A stretch of 58,092 bases of DNA from Multifurca ochricompacta. Its lineage: Eukaryota; Basidiomycota; Agaricomycetes; Russulales; Russulaceae. The translations under genes and the position numbers were made by a program. Under the pieces are notes generated by a model that saw only the letters and a list, made by a program, of their open reading frames with translations, was not told the origin of the DNA and searched no databases. This document shows, one piece after another, positions 23,331 through 34,189 of this stretch. The stretch spans positions 1 through 58,092 of the forward strand of contig WTXG01000225.1 of the NCBI GenBank assembly GCA_022496185.1, in the 5' to 3' direction. The stretch's first letter is position 1. Every line of letters begins with the position of its first letter.

Positions 23331-24164
23331 AAGTAGACAAACAATGCTCTTGGCCTGCGATCAATGAGTGGGTACGATTCGTATCTCTATACGCTTTCAT
23401 TCTTCCTCATTAACATTGCCTTCAAGAAAACTTGGTCATTACGGTGGCAAAGACCAAGCACGCCAATTCAGTTACGCGTGTGGCTGACGTATCAGGGAAA
23501 TGGTCGTCTCACTGTAACAAGTATGGATAGCAGATATTCTACCATGCTAATATTACTAGAGTGTGTATGTGTGTATGTGTTTGTCCATAACTACAGCGTT
23601 GAGTTAATGTGAACGCGGGCGATAACCCAAACTGGACTCGGTTGGAACATGGGACGCGCATTACAAGACACAGATCAAGGTCGTCTTAAGTTATGGATTA
23701 TCATCTTGACGTGTTTAGGAGTCATCACGTCAGCAAGGAGAGAGAAGCACAATCGGACTTGTGCCCGCCTCGAAAAGATATCGCTGGTGGAGTCTGAACG
23801 TGAGTTGAAGATAAGTTCATTGAGGCGAGGTTTATGTGAAAGGAGCCCTCGACTCTGCTTCTCTAAAAACTTGTCTTCATTTACTCAACGGAACTCGACT
23901 CTGCCTTCCAATGGACGCAGATCCTTAGTGACACAAGATAATACAAGATAACATCAACATACTCGTACATATACATACACAATATATACTCAAGTAGTCA
24001 TTGATACGCTAAAATTTCAGTTTGTGCCATTGAGGGTCCCTAATGGAGGTGATGAACGTGACGCTGTCGGCAGTGATGTGATGGATAGTTGTCCGACTGT
24101 GGTTCCCGCCACCGTTCATAAGTAACCTACACTTTCCATCTCGTGCCAGAATATAGAGACAATT

Positions 24165-25728
24165 TTATGAAACCAAGATATTAGTTGTTGTGATAAAATG
24201 GACCTTCCGAAAGTTTCTCCAGATCAGGTCGACAGAAAGATCTGCTCGGTCCCGCGCAGCACAGAATGGCTCGAAGGCGTTACGCACCATCGTAGGTGTA
24301 TCGCAACAACTTGATGGGAGGGAATGATCATGGCAAAGCAGATAAATTTCTTTTAATTCGGGTAGAAGGTCCATGGCAGGCTTCCCATCATCCTTCCCGA
24401 GGAAATAAGCGATTTCGAGTTTTAATTCACATTGCACCCAGAGTTTCTTCACATTGTGGAATTGCTTTAAAATCCCAAGCCAAAAAATGGAATTTCCATA
24501 GCGCCTTGAGCCGCGGTTTAACCTATTGGAGGTGGATGAAAGGAAAAGGTCCTCCACCTCAGCGAGCTTCACAGAGAGCTCACTGCAGATGTGGGCCATC
24601 GAAACCATCTTACCGGGCACGTATATTTTGAAGGGTGATTCATTGGTGGAACAGAGATCCGTTAACATATATCGCGGAAAATGTCTTCTGAAAAAGATAC
24701 TCTAACTGAGGAAAACGGCTTGTCTATGTCACGGATGAACCTGGAAAAGTTCGGGATGGGGTCCAACAAGGAATCGCCACCAGCGTTGTCATTGGGTAAG
24801 ATGTAGACATCCTTCAGGAATGGGGCCGCCAACCCGGACAAGAGTGCCTCCAAGTACTGTCTACTACCAACATAGTGAAAAAATGTCAGTCTCAAGAGCG
24901 GAATTGGATCTTTCGCTTCAATGAGAGGCCCTACGTCATCTTTGGGGTGTTCCCGCATTTTCAGTTTAAGGTAGCGTAGGTAAGGCATGCATTGCAAGTA
25001 GGCGCAAAGTGATGAGGCCGAAGATGGGTGGACAAACGTTTGGTCCAAATTGAGGTCCACAAGGTTGATTGCAGATGATAACAGTGAAGATAAGGATGAG
25101 AGGTAAGCACCCGTCACCCAAAGATGTTGAAGACAAGGTGTGACACCACTAAACAGTTTTTTTGGAAGTGACGATAGAAAGACTTCGTGACGAAGGACAA
25201 GGCGCCTCAGTTTGGGGAATGGGCGATTCGTCACCTCGAAGAACTTCTCATAGGAATTGATTGACCCGCAAAAGGCGATGTCATGCACACGATTGGGGAA
25301 TTTCAGTGCAGTGACCAGGCGATTCTGTTCGAAGTGGTTATTGGCTCCAGAAAGATAGTCGATGGTAATTGGCAATGGTGGGAGCCGAGTCAGCATGACT
25401 GCCCTTGGAGACCTATGCACTGTAAAGAAAAGTCGCAAATGCAAACGAGAGGACGAGGCGAGCACGACCAGTCGCCAATTTCGGCATACATGTGCAAGCT
25501 TGAACCAACCATGTCTGCTGTTCCAAACCCTCCTGTGATCTTTTTCAAAGAGGTGTTTAATGATGCATCGATAAGAATCGAATATCTCCAAAAGAATATC
25601 CCCAGGGAGATTATCGACTATTTTACTATATGATTTATTCAGAGAGCGTGATTTGAATGTAAAAAAAGTTGTTACACATACAGCCGTCGCTCAATGAGGG
25701 CTCTGGCAGTAGCACGAGTGGGTCTCAT
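24165..25728 (-). pseudogene. F-box / leucine-rich-repeat-like protein, broken by one frameshift
   Basis: Exon 1 (ATG at 25728, MRPTRATARALIERRL) joins exon 2 at 25625 across a 56-nt intron, giving an F-box: LPGDILLEIF at residues 22-31, then WFKLAHVCRNWRLVVLASS. Hydrophobic repeat-like text follows (FPKLRRLVLRHEVFL, LQHLWVTGAYLSSL, LVDLNLDQTFV). At about 24660 the frame ends (SEDIFRDIC, stop) and an overlapping frame carries the normal remainder (IYVPGKMVSMAHICSEL, LPELKEIYLLCHD, FEPFCAARDRADLSV). F-box proteins of this Agaricomycete type are thought to be substrate receptors of SCF ubiquitin ligases. One base restores the frame, so this is either a young pseudogene or an assembly error. It lies between relics D and E. 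Confidence 0.8.
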
Positions 25729-26780
25729 GGTGACGCATGCAAGACCCATAGTCGTTAATACTTGGTACTTGATATACAAAGCAAAGATAGCTCAGGGGCA
25801 CATCGTGGACTCCTGATTAATATACATGATCCTGTATTTCCACAGTCACGTTATGAAACAACTCTGTGACTGTGACGACCGGGATATAGGCATATTATAT
25901 ATTGGTTTTGGCAACCTTCTTGACAGTTGTTCCAACAACTCCGAGAAGACTAAAGGTATTTCATTTTATTAAAGCCTCCGATTATCACCAACTTCCTGTA
26001 GTCTCTTGCTTAAAGCAGTCTACCATATATGGTGCTATGTTCCCGCGGTCATGCTTTGTGGATCCGATCTCGTGATTTGTATGCGCGCCAAAGCGGATAA
26101 TGCGGGCCGGGTCCATTACCATGTGGATGGCTCGTCCGGCCGTTACCACTTCTGGCTGGACCCGTTTTCTCTCTCTCTCTCTCTCACTTTTTCATTACAA
26201 GTCCTGTCAATAAAAAATTTCTGACATCAGTTCGACTTTTAGTTTCGGACAAGACTCTGATATGGTACAAATGCGATATTTTAACAGTTAGTTTATTTGT
26301 TGGATTTGTGCGCGTTCCCGGCCCTTTACCCCCAGTTTCACTCGGTTTCCTCTTTCACCATCCTCTACTACTTCCTCTCTCTCTCTTTTTCTCTTTCCCT
26401 TTGTTGTGCTAAAGAAATTCTTGATGATGTCAAGCACAAGGTCAAACGGGACTAGCAAGCAGCGTACTCGCAAGTTCAAGCACGAAATACCTTCATTCGA
26501 AGTTATAGTTATTTCGGGGCTCTCTCTCTCTCTTCTTTTTCTCTCTGTCTCACGCTCATTCAAGAATGTGCTTTGCCTCGCACTCACCGCGGATTTGATC
26601 CCAAGGGGGACCCATAATCACACGAGTTTGAGAGGGGAGCGGTTAACGTTGCGAGAGTTGGATTCAGATTTGAGATCATAACGAGGTGATCAAGTTCTTT
26701 CATATATTCGGGCTTTCTATCCTTTCCAGTGATGCACACACGAAAAGAATTAATTCTTTTTTTCTCAATTCAAATGCTCA
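25729..26780. other. Intergenic region
   Basis: No supported gene. It contains a short inverted repeat (ACAGTCAC .. GTGACTGT, about 25842-25880), CT-rich runs near 26160-26180 and 26370-26400, and scattered short ORFs without motifs. The right part probably includes the old upstream region of relic E. Confidence 0.45.
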
Positions 26781-26789
26781 GGTTTCGAA

Positions 26790-28170
26790 TTTACTCTTGG
26801 GAACCGTTTGGTTGCGTCTTGTTGACCGTCACGTCCGCACAAAGCCACAACTATCCGTTTCCTCGTTAGCGACACCTGCGATTCGTTGGGGTCATCCATT
26901 TGTGATAGATAAGAATAAACGGGGGATGAACTCTGTGCTAATCTTTCGGAAGCGATCAAGACAGAAAACGCTTAAAGACCTCGCCACATTCATTTTACCT
27001 GAAGCTTTTTGGAAATCCAATGCCTAATGACTTCTTTTCCGGCTCATTAAGAGACGATATTGCGAGCAGATCTATAACCTGAGTATTCTTGAGGATGAAT
27101 GTAACGTAATATAACTGGATGACAATGCACTTCTCCCTAAGTTCTACCCGTCAGACGGGTCCCTGCCTTCGAAACGTATTCACGCTGTCATCTCGAACAG
27201 AAAGTGCGAAGCAAGCTATTAATTACCTCTTCAATTCGTTATTATAAATTTCTAACTAAGAGTGCTTGTCTGCATCGAATGTGAGCATGACCACACTCTC
27301 TCAGATAAATTTTCACTTACCCACCTTACTTTCAACAGTCGCCAGAATCCCAAACTTTTATTATCATATCTTGGAGCATTGTTTTCGGGATCCAACAGGT
27401 CCGAACGAGGCTCCAGCAATGACGACAGGTGAACTTGGCCAGTACATACTCATCGCCTTTACTCGTGTGATCCAAAATGTGCAAAACTTCCCAATGTATG
27501 AGGAGGGGCAAGTGGATACCGCTTTCTTGTACGACCTTGTGGGTCAATTTCAGCACTTGGCTGCTGGGATAGAGGCCCAGGCTGATTTGTGAGTTTTGAC
27601 CCATTGGAGGGGTCCTCTTTATAATGTCTAATTTTAATCTAATAGTAGAACGTTGCGCCTCGGAGAGGGAGTATGCAGTGATGTGGGTACAATCCTAGAG
27701 TGATCTTCGTCCGGGTCAGGAGGTTCCTCATTGCCCCCTTGAAGTGGCATGGAGTAAAAGACATAGATGGGACAAACTATTAGACCTATGGCGCATGATT
27801 TTACAAACATGTCTTGTGAGACTGGGGAATAGGCTATGAAGGAAAACATCTGGCCCCATGGTTGTCATGGCAATCTATATAGACTCAAATTTGCAAGCTC
27901 ATGTGTACCAGCCTGATTTATCTGGAAGGCAAGATGGCTCAATGTTGATGGGTAATTAACATATAAAAGAAGATCAACTTGTCTTCCAACAATGCCAGGC
28001 TCCAAGATTCATTGTCAGTGGCGCAGGTGATTCTCAACAGCGAGGAGACATGCTTATAGACAGATCGATCTGCGCGGGAAAATGTTGAGGCTGCTAGATA
28101 CAAGCTCACGGCAAAAAAGGTCTTTAAAAGCCTTGATGGTTGCTCGCGTGTACATTCCCTCTTTTGTTCT
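26790..28170 (+). pseudogene. CRN-kinase relic E
   Basis: Decayed header text lies near 26850-27010 (FLVSDTCDSLG, then TGDELCANLSEAIKTE). It is followed by an open stretch at 27266-27592 holding the middle domain: FYYHILEHCFRDPTGPNEA, MTTGELGQYI, FLYDLVGQFQHLAAG. In the intact gene the same block reads SSEAGQYI and FFHDLAGAFRRLVEA. The next block (around 27660-27840) keeps RMILQTC..RLGNRL, and around 28030-28130 a linker remnant (DRSICAGKC..EAARYKL-like) is visible. No kinase motif is left. Stops and frame changes throughout the header make it non-functional. It is parallel to relic D, about 5 kb away. Confidence 0.65.
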
Positions 28171-28403
28171 TTCAGTAGCTTGCAGTTGAAGGGTAACAAG
28201 GCGATTTGATCTGACCACGCACCGGTAGTGTTAAAGCTCTTTGATGATAACTAAATGGCCTTGCGATACCTTCGAGTGACCGAATTACTAATTAATCCAG
28301 CAAATCGAGCTTCATATGCGGCACTTTAGAGGAGGTTGGAGGAATGATAAATTACGGGAATGAGCCTGTATGAATAGTGAGATACTATAAACAAAAACTC
28401 ACC

Positions 28404-28889
28404 TTATCCTAAGTGGTCAAACTGAAGTGAGAGTGAGAGTACATGAATGAAAGGCGTACGAATCGTCACTCTTCTCTTTTCGATCATAATCATGTGATCA
28501 AAGGTACCCAAACACGTGATCTGGGGCTGAGGCCACATCTTCTCTCCTGACACTCCTGACAACTGGGCACTCCAGTATTGATCAACACGCCGAGCCACAT
28601 TCCTACGTGAGTACCACAGGGCTAGGAAGTTTTTATCTACCCCCCTTGTCGTATATTTTAACATGTCGTGCACAGCACAGTCAGATACGCCAGGTTCGGG
28701 CGGGTTCAGGGTCACAAAATAAAAGCAAGGCAAGAAATACCTCGCGGTTTTATGGACAGAGCAGGAAAGGGTAGATATTGAAAGCGAAAACAATCGTTGC
28801 AAAAAGATAGAAGACCAAAACTGACAAACAGACGTAACAACACACAATATAGTACAAGCAGACCGACTAAGACAGATTGACAGGACCAC
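28404..28889 (-). CDS. Unrecognised 161-codon open frame
   Basis: An uninterrupted minus-strand frame starts MVLSICLSRSACTILCVVT. The first 35 residues are hydrophobic and Cys-rich, resembling a signal or membrane anchor. The rest is mixed, with no family motif I recognise. There are no clear splice sites and no paralog in the window. It may be chance. It is listed because it is the longest single open frame in an otherwise empty stretch. Confidence 0.2.
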   Translation of the reverse strand: MVLSICLSRSACTILCVVTSVCQFWSSIFLQRLFSLSISTLSCSVHKTARYFLPCFYFVTLNPPEPGVSDCAVHDMLKYTTRGVDKNFLALWYSRRNVARRVDQYWSAQLSGVSGEKMWPQPQITCLGTFDHMIMIEKRRVTIRTPFIHVLSLSLQFDHLG

Positions 28890-28899
28890 TACTGTTCCG

Positions 28900-30165
28900 G
28901 CCCATCCTGTCTACACTCACAAAGTGAGTCTCGTCTTATACTACTTACATTCGGAATCTTGAGTTCGTTGCATGCCACACACAGCCTTCGAAGGTAGCAA
29001 ACAGTATTCGACGTATCGACACATCTATCTATTTTACTCTCTCCCTCTCTCTTTGGCGAAATCTCACCCCCCTTTAGACTTATACGGTCTCATACGATCG
29101 TACATCAGCCATGAGGTATATATGCATCGAGCGATAACAAGATGGGTGATCATGTTTGATGCAAGTATGTTCCCTATGCTGCACTATCTAAGGGGTTAAA
29201 TTGAGTCAGTGGACGAGCCACCACCACTGCAAGAGAATATGTTCACCCCATTGCTCGCAACGAGGGTGGTCTGATGATGTGTTCACCAAGTGATGATCGT
29301 TGTACGACCTTTGATTGAAATTCCGATCGTGATCGTGTAAAAGGTGTTTCTGGAGTCTGAGTTCTAGAATGCCTTTCCCATTGACCACAAGAACTTAGGT
29401 CGTTTTGCAAGCACTTTCATCCATCCTTCCCCCCCCCCTCTGATTCGTCCCAACTCGTATCTAAGATCTTAAATTTCATGCAGGGGGGGGGGGGGGGGGC
29501 GGAGTTCCTGCATAAAGCATACAGCACGGTCATGAAACGAGTCGGAATGAATTAGCGTCGACGTTCATTTGCCGCGCCGTATCCAGAAGAACCCGGCTGT
29601 ATAACGACGGATGTCTCCACCCCCTACCCCCTCTTGAAGTTGCTCTGGCCCTACCTGGTCTCTGTACTCGTAATTCAGTCAAAAGTAAAGATCTCGCGCA
29701 CGCCCCACGAAAATCATAATAAAGGATCTTCAGCGGTCTGGGGCGTCAATATCCTGAATCCCACATTATCAACATCGTCCGCACATCTATGCGTGGGAAT
29801 GACGACATTTGCACCGGAGAGTAAAAATAAGGGTCTTCTTTGATGCATCTCCCCCCTCCCCCCTTCCCCACCGAAAAATAAATTTCCGAGATTTCCAAAT
29901 ACTAATAATACCTAGGTGGTGGTGGTGGTGGTGGGGGGACCATCGCTACATACAAAACGAGGACGAACACGAACGAAAAGATGCGACACAATAGCAGAGC
30001 GAGACTAGGGGGTGGCCCGATGAACAAAAGCAAGTAAAAAAAAAAGTGAATAAAGAAATCGTTTGTTTTAAAAAAAAAAAATAGGAGAGGAAGGGGAGGG
30101 GAGGGGAAGATAAATCGAGCATAGTAACTCTGTTACCAAATAAAATAAAAAGGCAGACATCGGGA
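28900..30165. other. Intergenic region with G homopolymer
   Basis: No gene that I can support. Contents include a 17-base G run (29483-29499), a GGTGGTGGTGG stretch near 29917-29938, and A-rich text just downstream of the DSN1 stop that is likely its 3' UTR. Confidence 0.5.
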
Positions 30166-32111
30166 TCATCGTCCACGCCCTGGCGTGCTCGGCCGCCGCG
30201 GTGTGCGGGGCGTGGGTGGGGCCACGGCTGTGAGCCGCCTCTCGCTCACTGGCGCGTCCTGCGCGCGCAGAACCTCGCGCGCTGCGCGGCTGGCTGCAGC
30301 CCCAACCTGCGCCGGTGGACGCGCCGCGTCAACGCGCGCGAGCGCGCGAAACAGGTTTTGTGAATCAGACGGGTCGCCGGGTCGCCGTGGGAGGTAAGTG
30401 GAAAGCGCGGGTTGGGCGGATGAGAGTCCGAGTCCCGCGGTACGTTGGGTTCGTGCACGAAGGATGTGGGAAAGACGAGTGAATCGGCGGTCTAGATCTG
30501 TTTCCGCGACGTTGGCCGTCTGTATCGCAGTGTTGATCAGGGCATGGAGATCATCGGTCTATGCGTTAGAGAGTGAGTCGTCGGTCAGTAGAGCTTTCCA
30601 GGATGTGGGGTTTGGTTGACGCACCTTGTAAAGAAGTTCGCTCCATTGGTGGCTATTCGGGCTGTGTCCACCTGTCGTTGCATCCCTTGCCAAAACGCTC
30701 AGCGCGAGGTTGCTCGCCTCTTGAAATTGCGTGGGCAACTCTGATATTCGCAAGTCTCCTTCTGGGTCGGCCCGCTGTTTTCCCTTTGCTTTCTGCCGCT
30801 GCTCCAACTCCCTCACAACTGGTTCTTGATAAGCGTTGTAAAATTGTGCAACAGCGCTCCACGCATCATCCTCTGCTTTTGCTCTATCATTTGATTAAGT
30901 TGAGTATCAGGAAAACGAAGGAATAGGACGGTTAAGAAGGACACACATGCGAATTTCATCTTTGAAGCGAGCCGTTCGCGTGCGATTGTTGACGTTCTGT
31001 TCATTTACTCGTACGTCCGCAGCTCCGTTTGCAGCAGACCCTGGTTGGCCGATGGCCATCACGTTCATATCGACCTTCCGCTCTGCAAGTAAGAGCAGTA
31101 CATCATCCTTCAATTCTTGCAATAGCTTCGAACCCTTCTCCGATGGTTGACTCGGCGGGTCTTTCCCTTCACGTGGTGCTGGTAGTGGTGCCCGTGCGGC
31201 ACATAATATGATAAGTTGTCGCGCGCGATCAGGCTCAGGAAGCTCAGAATCAATGTGTTTGTAGAGACTTGCATCATCTACCGAAGAGTGCGGTTGTGCT
31301 GTGGGAACAAATCGGCGACAAGCACGACACTGATTGGGATGATCACGCACTGATAATCCCTGCCCTATCAAAACTGTTACTCAAACGCTTCCCACGTGAG
31401 GACATCGATGCCCGACGAGGTGTCCGGGAGCCTTCACCGCGCATCGCGCGATTTTGCTCAATCTTGGGTGTCTCACGTGGTGCCAGTGGGAGGAGGGAGT
31501 CCCCACCAGATAAAGGCTCCCATGGGCGGTGAGCGGAACGTCGAAGGGCATCAGCTTCCATCTCCATGCGCCGTACATCCTCTTCAACGGCACCATCCTC
31601 ATCAGGGGATTTGTGCTTGCCCTTAGTGCTGGGTGCAGCTCCGGTCCCAGCGCGAAATTTCTTGTTAGGTGGATGTGATGGACCGGCGAGTGCATTGCTG
31701 CTATCGGAGGAAGGTTGAGAGGAGGGTGGTTGAAATTGGGAGCCACGGATGATGACAAGACCACCGCGTTGCTCTTCGCCATTGAGGACTGGTGAGAATG
31801 GGAGGGGGTACGTATTAGCGCGATAGATTTATTACGGAAGAGTGGATGGTCACGACGCGTACGTTTCCGCTTGGTAGATAAGGCATTCTGTTCCACTATG
31901 TTCAGCATAGACGAAGAAAAAGTGAAATTTGGATACTCACATCTTTGCGTGTGCGTTTGGGTTTTGATGCACCGTTGGAGTTTGAGGAGTTATTATCGTC
32001 CGAGGCTTTGCGTTTGCCAGAGGCCTCGGAAGGTATCATGGGCTGGTCGAAGTTGCTTGTAATGATTGAAGTAATGTTCATAGACGAAAATGAGCGATTT
32101 AATGTCGCCAA
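30166..32111 (-). CDS. DSN1: Kinetochore MIND/Mis12 complex subunit Dsn1 (Mis13)
   Basis: Splicing gives a continuous frame of about 560 residues from MATLNRSFSSMN at 32111. The N-terminal half is basic and disordered (KPKRTRKD, TKRKRTRRD). The diagnostic part is RRASMSSRGKRLSNSF, followed across an intron by QPHSSVDDASLYKHIDSEL and PEPDRARQLIILCAAR. This is the conserved Dsn1/Mis13 core, in which an RR-S-S-RG-R-S segment is followed by a YKHID..LPE..R.RQL helix. Downstream coiled-coil text includes KLLQELKDDVLLLLAERK and a C-terminal helix, ending TPRTPRRPSTPGRGR. Dsn1 is one of four MIND subunits linking centromeric chromatin to Ndc80. Visible introns include GTGCGT..CCCACAG (about 31350) and GTGCGT..GCATAG (about 30600). 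Confidence 0.9.
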
Positions 32112-32473
32112 CGCCGCGTGTGATGAGCGCGATTGGGCGGGGATGGCGTCGGCCGTTGTTTTCCCCGTTTTTCCCGCGTCGTTGGAGGGTCGATCGGGAT
32201 TTCAAATACTTTCTCACGCGATTCCTTCAACAAAGAACAAAGACTTTACCCGGCCCATCATCCCGTTACCTCGTTCACCCATGCACCACGCCACACAACC
32301 ACAGACAGACACGACCATGAGTTCGGTCATGGGCTCTCAGAGGTTGCGCTGTTACAGGCGCCCTTTCCTTTATTTTGTAAAAAATACTATATAGGTATAC
32401 ATGAATTTCTCTCCAACAACCTCTGATACCGTCTATTAATCAAGAATTCGAAGCAGCGTCGATTGTTAAGAGC

Positions 32474-32755
32474 TCAATGGTCACCCTTGCACGACCTGAA
32501 CCACTCGCCGGAGATACCATATTGATCATAACGATGCTCGACCGTGGGTTGTGGATGAACCGCAGAGCAAGATCTATAAATGTTGGCTATCGAGGGGCTG
32601 AGGGCGGCTGGATTGTACGCCGCATTAACGAAGTCTAACATCCTACAAAGAAAGATTAGATGGTGAGCGTTGGTCATAAAGGGCACTCACAAAAGGGGGC
32701 TGTTTATCGGCGATTGAATGCACCTGGTGGCCATCCTGATGGGCAGATGTGACAT
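32474..32755 (-). CDS. Possible small two-exon protein, unknown
   Basis: From the ATG at 32755 (MSHLPIRMATRC) a frame runs to a good donor (GTGAGT near 32690) and continues in phase after an acceptor TTTGTAG (near 32641) to a stop at 32474, about 78 residues. The second exon reads MLDFVNAAYNPAALSPSI and ends SGEWFRSCKGDH. I recognise no family. In its favour are the clean 48-nt intron and in-phase joining. Against it is the short length. It lies about 360 bp upstream of DSN1. Confidence 0.3.
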
Positions 32756-32971
32756 CGTGTGCTTGCTCAAGTGGGTATGGGATGTTCGGTAGGACTGGTG
32801 GTAGCGTGGATAGAGTGCTTTTCACAGCAAGCGGGTTACGTTGCTTGTGGTGGTGGGACGACACGACCCCGGGAGATGTCTGGCGTAGAAGTAATCTAGG
32901 ATGGCCTCCGGCCATAACCATCTGTGGTTTGAAGAAGTGAATGGTATGTATGGCCCACCATATAATACATG

Positions 32972-33026
32972 GTACTTGTTCGTTTTCCCGCAACGCGACG
33001 CTGCCGTGGATACCGATCTCATTGGC
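32972..33026 (+). repeat. Second copy of a TF-1 intron, without exons
   Basis: A 55-nt stretch starting GTAC and ending ATTGGCC repeats nearly all of the 59-nt TF-1 intron at 6306-6364. No TF-1 coding sequence precedes it. It is directly followed by a copy of the region that lies 1.3 kb further on in the original locus (4545-4968). Confidence 0.75.
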
Positions 33027-33505
33027 CTCCTTTTGAATGTGGAAAATCGTTCTATCTATCTATCGTAGTTCTACAGCATTTTCTGTATGATATTTTGCTT
33101 TTCTTTCTCCAAAAACACTCCCAAAAATACAGAATTTCTTTACTTCGTTTCGTCCGGGGTCTGTTAAAAATATTTAATAAATTATGTTTTTTTTCCGGGT
33201 TTTCGTTATTCATTCATTCTATTCTTTCACAAAGGATGGATGGATAAAACCTGAATTGTGTATAACTAATTTTAAGTGCTTAGTGAATGCTTCCCTGGAT
33301 GGTGTTCGTGTATGGTATGCGTGTGTGTATGTGCGTCCTCCTCCATTTGGCCTTCCTCTTTCAAGGTTCCTTGAATTCGTAGTAGCCCTATAAAATAATC
33401 AATTTCCACAAAGACGCTGCGATACCGCGAAAGTAAAAAAAATTAAAGATTGGAGAGTGTTGATCCATTCGTGTTCGTGGTCGTAGGAAACGAAACCTCA
33501 GTCTC
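33026..33505 (+). repeat. Duplicated CRN upstream segment
   Basis: The reverse complement of 4545-4968 with small indels. It keeps the CTATCTATC run, the TTCATTCATTC run and CACAAAGGATGGATGG-like text, and leads straight into a CRN header fragment, as in the original. It is probably the promoter of a duplicated CRN gene that has since decayed. Confidence 0.7.
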
Positions 33506-34115
33506 CTCTGCCTTCTTGTCAGTGACACCTGTAATTCATTGGGCTTCCCATTCCTGATAAGGATAACCGGGGATGACCTCTGTGATGACCGTGTAGAGGT
33601 GATCAAGTCGGCAAACCTTAATAAACTTGGACATATCAACTCAACGGACCTGAAGCTTTGAAAGCCGAATAACTTCTTTCCCAGATCCTTAGACAATGAC
33701 CTTGCAAATCATGTACCATTTGTGACTGAATGTTTATTGGAATGAACGCAATGCCACTCAACTAGATCTCCCTGTCCCCATTGATCAGTTCTATCCATCA
33801 GATACAGCATTGCCTTTTCAGCTGCCACTAGAGTCACAAGTGCCCAATCATAACCCTTCCATGGCTGAGATTGAGATGTCCCTGCAACCTTTTCCCAGAA
33901 AGAGGTCACAGGGGAGGTCACAATCCTGGCTATGGAAGCGCACTTACTGCTCCACCAGCAGCTGAACCACAACATGAACATGTTCTAAAGGCAATAACCC
34001 ATCTGACAGATAAAACTCACAAAGGGGTGCAGAGTCATCTAGTTGAATCACATTACATTTATTCTCAGGACCATTCAGGTGCAGATCCTGTACATGACTG
34101 GAAATATTGTTGTGT
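33505..34115 (+). pseudogene. CRN header relic F, with an inverted second header half
   Basis: The plus strand at 33505-33830 reads header remnants: LLVSDTCNSLGFPFLIRITG, then a broken DLANHV and LDLPVPIDQFYPSD. From about 33870 to 34110 the opposite strand reads the second half of another header (HLNGPENK, IQLDDSAPLCEFYLSDG, HVHVVVQLL). The two halves converge tail to tail. No middle domain or kinase is present. The fold-back retroelement begins about 80 bp further on. Confidence 0.6.
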
Positions 34116-34189
34116 GGGGCATTTCAAGCATCACTTCATCAGATATCAGATAAAATCATGCAAAACTCATTCCTTAGTTTAGAATACCG

